From assembly GCA_015486505.1 (NCBI GenBank), contig WFRP01000165.1:1-19411 (forward strand): a stretch of 19,411 bases of DNA, in the 5' to 3' direction. The stretch comes from Pseudomonadota bacterium. GTDB lineage: Bacteria > Desulfobacterota > Anaeroferrophillalia > Anaeroferrophillales > Tharpellaceae. Shown in pieces: positions 13,180 through 19,411 of the stretch. Every line of letters begins with the position of its first letter. The stretch's first letter is position 1. The notes beneath the pieces are model-generated. The model was not told where the DNA came from, did not search any database, and was given only the letters and a program-made list of their open reading frames with translations. The position numbers and the translations under genes were made by a program.

Positions 13180-16100
13180 ATGAGTGATACTTCCTTTGTT
13201 CACCTCCATCTTCATTCAATGTACAGTCTTTTAGACGGGGCCATCCGGATTGACAAGCTCATTGATAAGGCTTGCGAATACGGTATGAATGCGGTCGCGC
13301 TTACCGATCACGGCAATATGTTCGGCGCGGTTGATTTTTTTCAGAAAGCTGAAAAAAAAGGGATTAAACCGATTATCGGCTGCGAGGTTTATGTCGCACC
13401 CTACGGCCGCTGGAATAAAGAAAAAAAGATTTACGAAGCGGGGGATAACGCCCATCACCTGGTGCTGCTGGCCATGAACGGGATTGGTTATAAGAATCTT
13501 TGCCGACTGGTGACCAAAGGTTATCTTGAGGGTTTTTATCATAAACCGCGAATTGATAAGGAATTACTGAGCGAATATAACGAAGGTCTGATTGCCTTGA
13601 GTGCCTGTGTCGGTGGGGTCATTGCCGTACCCTTACGCCGGCAGGACCGGGAGCGGGCCCGGGCAGAGGTTGAATTTTACCGGGATGTTTTTACAGACCG
13701 GCGCTTCTTTCTCGAGCTTCAGGAAAATTCCATCCCCGAGCAGAAAATTGTTAACCGGCAGCTGGTTGAACTCGCCCGGGATTGCTCGGTGCCGTTGGTG
13801 GCAACCAACGACTGTCATTTTTTAAGCCGTGAAGATGCCCACGCCCATGAAGTGTTGCTCTGTATTCAAACTGGTAAAAATATGGACGACCCCAATCGGA
13901 TGCGCTACCCTGAGGAACTCTATTTCAGGTCGCAGTCGGAGATGGTTGAAGCCTTTGCCGATTATCCGGAAGCCATTGCCAATACAGTTGAAATCGCCGA
14001 CCGCTGTGATTTTAAATTTGAATTTCGAAATTACCGGCCGCCGAATTTTGTGCCGCCGGCCGGCAAAACCTTAAATCAACATCTGATTGAGATCTGTCAT
14101 TCAGGCCTTGAAAAAATGATGCCCCGGATCCAGGCTTTTTACGGGGACAAATTTAATGACGAATTAAACCGGACCTATCATGAGCGGCTTGAACGTGAAA
14201 TCAAGATTATCTGTGATATGGGTTTTGCCGGTTATTTTCTGATTGTCGCTGATTTCGTTAATTTCGCCCGCGAAAACAATATTCCGGTCGGCCCCGGCCG
14301 GGGCTCCGCCGCCGGTTCGCTGGTCGCCTATTCCATGCGGATTACCGATATTGACCCGATTCCCTATGGCCTGCTGTTTGAGCGTTTTCTCAATCCGGAG
14401 CGGGTGTCGATGCCTGATATCGATATGGATTTCTGTATCAAAGGCCGCGATAGAGTTATCGAATATGTCACTGATAAATATGGTCAGGATCGGGTTTCAC
14501 AGATCATTACATTTGGGCGGATGCAGGCTAAAGGGGTTATTCGTGATGTCGGTAGGGCTCTGCATATGCCTTTCTCCGAGGTTGATAAAATCGCCAAGCT
14601 GGTGCCGGCCGATCTCGGGATGACGCTTAAAAAAGCGGAAGAGCTGGAGCCGGCATTTGCCAAATTACGCCAGGGCAACGCTCTCGAAAGAGAGCTTATC
14701 GAGGTCGCCCATGCCCTGGAAGGGCTTAACCGGCACGCGTCGGTTCATGCCGCGGGCGTGGTCGTAACCGATCAGCCGCTGGTTGATTATCTGCCGCTTT
14801 ACAAAGGGGCTAAAGATACCGATGTGGTGGTTACGCAATACGATATGGGGTTTGTCGAAGAACTCGGCCTGATAAAATTTGATTTTCTCGGCTTAAAAAC
14901 CCTGACGGTTATTGAAAATGCCCTGAAAATTATAAATCGCGATCTTGCCGAGGGGCAGCCGCCTTTCGATGTCAGCACAATTCCGCTGGATGATGAAAAA
15001 ACCTACAAACTGCTTTCCTCCGGGGCCGCGGTCGGGGTTTTTCAGCTGGAAAGCAGCGGTATGCAGGATCTTCTGACCCGGCTCAAACCCGGCTGTTTTG
15101 AAGATATTATCGCTCTGGTCGCCCTCTACCGGCCCGGCCCGATTGAAAGCGGGATGATTGATGATTTTATCGCCTGCAAACACGGCCGTCAGAAAGTCGA
15201 ATATCTGCTGCCGGAACTTGAGCCGATCCTGAAAGAGACATACGGCGTTATTGTTTATCAGGAACAGGTTATGCAGGTGGCGCAGAAGCTGGCCGGTTAC
15301 TCGCTGGGTCAGGCTGATATTCTGCGTAAGGCCATGGGCAAGAAAAAGGCCGAGGTTATGGCTGCCCAGCGCCAAAGTTTCCTGGAAGGCACCGAAAAGA
15401 ACAATGTCGATCCGCGAAAAGCCGAAGAAATTTTTGACTTGATGGCCCAGTTTGCCGAATACGGTTTTAACAAGTCACACTCAGCCGCCTACGGTTATGT
15501 CTCCTATCAGACCGCCTATCTGAAAGCCCACTATCCGGTGGAATTTATGGCCGGGCTCCTGATGGAGGATATGAATAATACCGACAAGGTGATCAAAAAT
15601 ATCGCCGAATGTCGGAGTATGGGCATCAAGGTTCTGCCGCCGGATGTCAATGAAAGCGATCTTTCCTTTACCGTGGTCGATAATAATATCCGCTTCGGTC
15701 TGGCGGCGGTTAAAAATGTCGGCGGCAAGGCGGCGGCGGAAATTATCCGGGTACGCAAGATTGAAGGTCGTTTTAAATCTCTTTTTGATTTCTGCAACCG
15801 GGTTGATCTTTCCCGGGTTAACCGGCGGGTTCTGGAAAGTCTGATTAAGGCCGGAGCGTTTGACGGCGAGAAAATTGCCCGCTCCCGGCTTTTTGCCGCG
15901 ATTGATACGGCGATGGAGAGCGGCCAGTCGGCCTCGCGTGACCGGATCTGCGGCCAGCAGTCTCTGTTCGCTTTTGCCGGTGATGAACCCAGGTTTGATG
16001 AGGCCTGTTATCCTGAAGATGCCCGGCAATGGAGTGATAAGGAGGAACTGGTTTTTGAACGCGAGGTTTTGGGATTTTATTTAAGCAGCCATCCTCTGGA

Positions 16101-16725
16101 GCGTTATGTTGATGAATTGAAACGCTGCACGACTTCGAATACGGCGGCACTTGTCAATTGCGGCAACTCAGCGATGGTAAGAATTGGCGGGCTCTTAAAT
16201 TCAGTGCGGAGCAAACGGACTAAAAGCGGCAAGATTATGGCATTTGCCGTCCTCGAAGATCTATACGGCTCGGTGGAAGTCACCCTGTTTGAAGAAACCT
16301 TTCTTAAAGCCAAGGATTTCATTGCTGAAGATGAGCCGCTTATCCTTGAGGGCCGGGTGGAAATTAATGATGATCATAACAAGGCCAAGATGATTGTCAG
16401 TGAGATTTTAGGTCTCGAGGAAGCTTTGGCAACCGTAATTGAAAAAGTTGAGTTAAGTCTTTCCTGTGAGCAGGCGGCTCCGGCCCGGCTCGCGCTTTTA
16501 CAGGATATTTTACAGAAACATCAGGGCTCGACCCCGGCCTTTATCAATCTTGAGATGGCAGATTGTGAAGTAGTAATGGCGTTGGAAAAATTTCCGCTGC
16601 AGCCTTCCGCCGATCTTGTTCAGGATGTGAAAAATCTTTATGACGGGCGGCCGGTCATCGATTTTATCGCCGCTGAGAGAATTATTGAGCCGCAAAATGG
16701 CAACGGCCGAAGATATCGACAATAG
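13180..16725 (+). CDS. dnaE: DNA polymerase III alpha subunit
   Basis: Replicative polymerase of 1181 residues from the ATG at 13180; an in-frame ATG at 13165 adds five residues. The shorter form is preferred because MSDTSFVHLHLHSMYSLLDG is the usual DnaE beginning; neither start has a clear ribosome site. Domains: PHP (HLHLHS at 8-13, ALTDHGN), palm and fingers with GPGRGSAAGSLVAYS near 371, catalytic Asp pair in MPDIDMDF near 411-418 and third Asp in KFDFLGLKTL near 566, then EQVMQVAQKLAGYSLGQADI, KSHSAAYGYVSYQTAYLKAH, a helix-hairpin-helix region, an internal clamp-binding motif QQSLF near 926, and an OB-fold (VRIGGLLNSVRSKRTKSGKI) near 1000-1040. Length is normal for DnaE1. It is followed by pckA with a 56-base gap. 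Confidence 0.97.
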   Translation: MSDTSFVHLHLHSMYSLLDGAIRIDKLIDKACEYGMNAVALTDHGNMFGAVDFFQKAEKKGIKPIIGCEVYVAPYGRWNKEKKIYEAGDNAHHLVLLAMNGIGYKNLCRLVTKGYLEGFYHKPRIDKELLSEYNEGLIALSACVGGVIAVPLRRQDRERARAEVEFYRDVFTDRRFFLELQENSIPEQKIVNRQLVELARDCSVPLVATNDCHFLSREDAHAHEVLLCIQTGKNMDDPNRMRYPEELYFRSQSEMVEAFADYPEAIANTVEIADRCDFKFEFRNYRPPNFVPPAGKTLNQHLIEICHSGLEKMMPRIQAFYGDKFNDELNRTYHERLEREIKIICDMGFAGYFLIVADFVNFARENNIPVGPGRGSAAGSLVAYSMRITDIDPIPYGLLFERFLNPERVSMPDIDMDFCIKGRDRVIEYVTDKYGQDRVSQIITFGRMQAKGVIRDVGRALHMPFSEVDKIAKLVPADLGMTLKKAEELEPAFAKLRQGNALERELIEVAHALEGLNRHASVHAAGVVVTDQPLVDYLPLYKGAKDTDVVVTQYDMGFVEELGLIKFDFLGLKTLTVIENALKIINRDLAEGQPPFDVSTIPLDDEKTYKLLSSGAAVGVFQLESSGMQDLLTRLKPGCFEDIIALVALYRPGPIESGMIDDFIACKHGRQKVEYLLPELEPILKETYGVIVYQEQVMQVAQKLAGYSLGQADILRKAMGKKKAEVMAAQRQSFLEGTEKNNVDPRKAEEIFDLMAQFAEYGFNKSHSAAYGYVSYQTAYLKAHYPVEFMAGLLMEDMNNTDKVIKNIAECRSMGIKVLPPDVNESDLSFTVVDNNIRFGLAAVKNVGGKAAAEIIRVRKIEGRFKSLFDFCNRVDLSRVNRRVLESLIKAGAFDGEKIARSRLFAAIDTAMESGQSASRDRICGQQSLFAFAGDEPRFDEACYPEDARQWSDKEELVFEREVLGFYLSSHPLERYVDELKRCTTSNTAALVNCGNSAMVRIGGLLNSVRSKRTKSGKIMAFAVLEDLYGSVEVTLFEETFLKAKDFIAEDEPLILEGRVEINDDHNKAKMIVSEILGLEEALATVIEKVELSLSCEQAAPARLALLQDILQKHQGSTPAFINLEMADCEVVMALEKFPLQPSADLVQDVKNLYDGRPVIDFIAAERIIEPQNGNGRRYRQ

Positions 16726-16781
16726 TGTGGGTGAAAAATTCAAATGGTTGCATAGTTTTTAACTGAATTTTGAGGAAAAAG

Positions 16782-18425
16782 ATGAACAAAAGAGATGCAG
16801 TTGATGCGATGCTGGCGGCCCGGGAGCAGGTAGTTGTCAACCCTGAACGGCGGGAAATGATTAGAATGGCGGTTGAAAATCGTGAAGTGATTGTTGCCGC
16901 CAATGGCGCTCTGGCCACCTGGACTCCGGCTGAGTCCACCGGCCGCAGCCCGAAAGATACCCTGATTGTCAAAAGGGCTGCCAGTGCAGCCAAAATAGAT
17001 TGGGACTCGCCCAATAATATTCCGGTTGCGGAAGAAACTTTTGCGATGATTTTTGCCGACGCGCTCGCGGTCTTAAGTAAAAAAAGAGAGCTTTATGTGA
17101 CTGACCGGGTACTTGGAGCTGACGCGGCCTATGCCCTGCCGGTAAGAATGGTCAGCGATAGAGCCTTGACGGCACTTTTTACCGATAATATGTTTCGGCC
17201 GCTGCCGGATGATATCGAAAAGTCAATCTTCTTTGAAAAAGAATTTACCCTGCTGGCTCTGCCTTACGACAAACTTGACCGGGAGCGTTACCAGGGCCGG
17301 CTGCGTAATCTGGCCGACGGCAAGGCTTCAGATATGGCCGTGGTTATCGACCTTGATCAGCGGATCGGGATTGTTTTTGGTTCGGCTTACTGCGGTTCGG
17401 TGAAAAAACTTATGTTTACGGTTATGAATTATATGCTGCCGGAAGTCGGGATTCTGCCGCTGCACTGTTCCGCCAATGAGGGGCCGGACGGCCATGTGGC
17501 GTTGCTGCTGGGGCTTTCCGGCACCGGCAAAACCACGCTTTCAGCCGATCCCGAACGGGCTCTGCTCGGCGATGATGAACACGGCTGGAGCGATACCGGG
17601 GTGGCTAACTTTGAAAACGGCTGTTACGCCAAGATGATTAATATCGATGCTGAAAAAGAGCCGGAAATTTATAAGGCGATTATGTATAAAGACGATTATC
17701 TTAATCATGGCTCGATCGTCGAAAATGCCATGCTTTATCCCGATGGTCATTTTGATTTTGATGATGAACGTCTGACTCCGAACTCCCGGGGCTCATACCT
17801 GCTGTCGGAATTAAGCAATATCAAGCCCTCATCGGTTGCCGGCCATCCGCAGACGATTCTCTTTTTGACAGCCGATGCCAATGGTGTATTACCGCCGATC
17901 AGCAAACTTAATCCGGCTCAGGCGATGTTGTGGTTCCTTATGGGCTACACCAGTAAACTGGCGGGAACGGAAACCGGAATTACCGAACCGGTTACAACTT
18001 TTTCCCGCTTTTTCGGTGAGCCCTTTATGCCCTGTAATCCGGATGTCTATGCCGGGATGCTTGGTTCCCGTATGGAGACCTATAAAGCCGAGGTTTTTCT
18101 GGTGAATACCGGCTGGAGCGGCGGGCCTTTCGGCGAAGGCCGGCGGATGGATATAAAACTGACCCGGGCTTTGGTTAAAGCGGCCATGAATGGTGATTTA
18201 AGTAATGTCGATTATGTTGAAGACCGGGTTTTTCATGTGATGATTCCGCAGAGCTGCCCCGGAGTTGAGGCCAAGATTTTGAACCCGCGTGATACCTGGC
18301 GGGATGCCGGTGCTTATGATAAACGGGCGCGGAAACTGGCGGGTGAATTCAAGGCTCATTTCGAAAAAGCCTACGGCAATAAAAATATTGCGGCGGAAAT
18401 CACGGCCCAATGTCCCGGCCGATGA
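16782..18425 (+). CDS. pckA: Phosphoenolpyruvate carboxykinase (ATP)
   Basis: 547-residue cytoplasmic enzyme converting oxaloacetate and ATP to phosphoenolpyruvate, CO2 and ADP, the entry to gluconeogenesis; in anaerobes it can also run in the carboxylating direction. Start at the ATG with GAGG six bases upstream; a TTG four codons earlier overlaps that ribosome site and is rejected. ATP-type motifs are complete: TGRSPKDTLIV near 53, YCGSVKKLMFTVMNYMLPE near 207, LHCSAN, kinase loop GLSGTGKTT at 244-252, GDDEHGWSD near 262, FENGCYAK, and NTGWSGGPFGEGRRMDIKLT in the C-terminal part. The GTP-type signature is absent. It follows dnaE and converges with uppP; the 40-base gap holds the short palindrome TAACCGGTTA but no clear terminator. 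Confidence 0.97.
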   Translation: MNKRDAVDAMLAAREQVVVNPERREMIRMAVENREVIVAANGALATWTPAESTGRSPKDTLIVKRAASAAKIDWDSPNNIPVAEETFAMIFADALAVLSKKRELYVTDRVLGADAAYALPVRMVSDRALTALFTDNMFRPLPDDIEKSIFFEKEFTLLALPYDKLDRERYQGRLRNLADGKASDMAVVIDLDQRIGIVFGSAYCGSVKKLMFTVMNYMLPEVGILPLHCSANEGPDGHVALLLGLSGTGKTTLSADPERALLGDDEHGWSDTGVANFENGCYAKMINIDAEKEPEIYKAIMYKDDYLNHGSIVENAMLYPDGHFDFDDERLTPNSRGSYLLSELSNIKPSSVAGHPQTILFLTADANGVLPPISKLNPAQAMLWFLMGYTSKLAGTETGITEPVTTFSRFFGEPFMPCNPDVYAGMLGSRMETYKAEVFLVNTGWSGGPFGEGRRMDIKLTRALVKAAMNGDLSNVDYVEDRVFHVMIPQSCPGVEAKILNPRDTWRDAGAYDKRARKLAGEFKAHFEKAYGNKNIAAEITAQCPGR

Positions 18426-18465
18426 AAGATAAGCGGTAACCGGTTATCCGGCACAGCCCGCGTAA

Positions 18466-19260
18466 TCAGGAGGCAAAGGCCAGCAGTAAAGCGCCGCACC
18501 CCACGATGGCGCAATATATCGAGAAGAGCCGTAAACGTCTTTTCTTGATTATCATCAGCAGAAATTTAAGCGCCGCAAGGCCGGTTATTAATGCCGCGAT
18601 GGCGCCGCAAATTGAAGCCGGCAGTTGCTCTGCGGGCAGGTTGCTGATCTCCTTAAAATTCAGCAGGGCGGCTCCGCTGATTGCCGGGATTGATATGAGG
18701 AAGGAGAAGCGGGCGGCCTTTTCGGCTTCAATGCCGAGCATCATAGCCACCGAAATGGTTGAGCCGGAACGGGAAATCCCCGGGATAATCGCCAGCCCCT
18801 GGGTTATGCCGATAATTATAGCGTCAACCAAATTGCCGTCGCGGCCGGCTTTATGCGCCCGGGGGCTTTCCGCGAGCCAGAGGAGCAGGGCGGTAACCAG
18901 CAGCATTCCGCCGACAACATCAAGGCGCTCAAAGAGGCCGATAAATATTTTTTTCCCGGCAAGCCCGATAATGCCGGTGGGAATGGTGGCCAGGATTATC
19001 ATTAAAAGCAGATGACGCTGCCGGCGGGCTTCAGCAGTTTTCGTGTAAAGTGATTTGATCAGCATTGACAGGTCCCGGCGAAAAAATATTATTACGGCCA
19101 TCAGGGTGGCCAGATGCAGAAGAACCTCAAATACGATTCCGGTCTGCTGCCAGCCGGGTAAAAGATGCTCGGCGATAACCAGGTGGCCGGAACTGCTCAC
19201 CGGTAAGAATTCGGTGAGCCCCTGAATAATTCCTAAGACAACGGCATTAATTATGGACAT
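18466..19260 (-). CDS. uppP: Undecaprenyl-diphosphatase UppP (BacA family)
   Basis: 264-residue polytopic inner-membrane enzyme that dephosphorylates undecaprenyl pyrophosphate to recycle the lipid carrier for peptidoglycan and other surface polymers; over-expression in other bacteria gives bacitracin resistance. Family signatures: GIIQGLTEFLPVSSSGHLVI at residues 10-29 (with the catalytic Glu) and IPGISRSGSTIS near 160 (with the catalytic Arg), plus multiple hydrophobic segments. Length is typical. GGGAG lies nine bases before the ATG; this ribosome site is at the very edge of a compound repeat, so the promoter must lie inside or beyond that repeat. The gene converges with pckA. Confidence 0.95.
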   Translation of the reverse strand: MSIINAVVLGIIQGLTEFLPVSSSGHLVIAEHLLPGWQQTGIVFEVLLHLATLMAVIIFFRRDLSMLIKSLYTKTAEARRQRHLLLMIILATIPTGIIGLAGKKIFIGLFERLDVVGGMLLVTALLLWLAESPRAHKAGRDGNLVDAIIIGITQGLAIIPGISRSGSTISVAMMLGIEAEKAARFSFLISIPAISGAALLNFKEISNLPAEQLPASICGAIAALITGLAALKFLLMIIKKRRLRLFSIYCAIVGCGALLLAFAS

Positions 19261-19271
19261 AAAGAAAAACT

Positions 19272-19411
19272 CCCGGTAACTTTCTTCTGGGTTGCGGGAT
19301 TTGTTCCCGCATTAGTACCTTACAGGTTATTTTCTTGTTTTTTTCGACAGCTTTTTTCAACTGTAAAAACAAGAAAATGTTCTGATAAGAGTACTTATTT
19401 GCGACCAGCGG
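19272..19411 (-). repeat. Compound intergenic repeat upstream of uppP, incomplete at window edge
   Basis: Minus-strand copy. Core 7 (19314-19395, 82 bp) is identical to core 4 through its whole long centre although 17 kb away. On its uppP side follow TAATGCGGGAAC, a small hairpin (GCGGG/CCCGC, 19294-19310) and AACCCAGAAGAAAGTTACC, which corresponds to the link segment of other copies and runs into the uppP ribosome site. On its other side the beginning of a 25-bp unit is cut by the end of the window. Confidence 0.9.

Noticed and set aside
15481..16029. 182-codon minus-strand frame opposite dnaE
   Set aside because: Shadow of dnaE; no recognisable domain or ribosome site.
18506..19015. 169-codon plus-strand frame opposite uppP
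   Set aside because: Shadow of uppP, whose signatures are complete on the minus strand.

Overview
The window looks like a chromosomal stretch from a Desulfobacterota (deltaproteobacterial) genome. The evidence is indirect: a heat-shock sigma factor rpoH preceded by a perfect HrcA/CIRCE operator, a secreted protein ending in a VPIP-type PEP-CTERM sorting tail of the form common in that phylum, a PatZ-like acyl-CoA-synthetase/GNAT fusion, a RecD2-type helicase and an AMP-forming acyl-CoA ligase. Most of it is housekeeping: DNA replication and repair (dnaE, recD2), stress regulation (rpoH), central carbon and acyl-CoA metabolism (acyl-CoA ligase, Pat-like fusion, pckA) and cell-envelope functions (uppP, a ChaN/PDZ lipoprotein, a DUF2780 protein, the PEP-CTERM protein). 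No phage, CRISPR, rRNA or tRNA genes were seen.

Layout. 1-361: array of compound intergenic repeats. 424-2191 (+): ChaN-PDZ lipoprotein and a secreted DUF2780 protein, probably one operon. 2188-2527: second repeat array, whose edge overlaps the DUF2780 stop codon. 2540-2593: perfect 16-bp inverted repeat. 2605-5133 (-): recD2 followed by a 50-residue single-pass membrane protein. 5267-5427: a third, inverted repeat copy in the divergent recD2/acyl-CoA ligase interval. 5570-7860 (+): acyl-CoA ligase and an unrecognised protein. 7925-8859 (+): promoter, CIRCE and rpoH. 8952-8989: strong bidirectional terminator. 8993-9939 (-): PEP-CTERM protein with a 14-bp minisatellite leader and a good promoter. 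10327-18425 (+): Pat-like fusion, dnaE, pckA. 18466-19260 (-): uppP, whose upstream region is another copy of the compound repeat running off the window edge.

The most unusual content is the compound repeat. It occurs seven times in four intergenic places and in both orientations. Each copy has a long imperfect hairpin with conserved one-sided bulges and a terminal part that varies in length (58-82 bp in all), a small GCGGG/CCCGC hairpin, and zero to three tandem copies of a ~25-bp GC-rich unit. One copy carries a compensatory base-pair change, so the folded form appears to be what is conserved. It encodes no convincing protein. A non-autonomous element moved or maintained by factors encoded elsewhere is the simplest reading, but this is inference.
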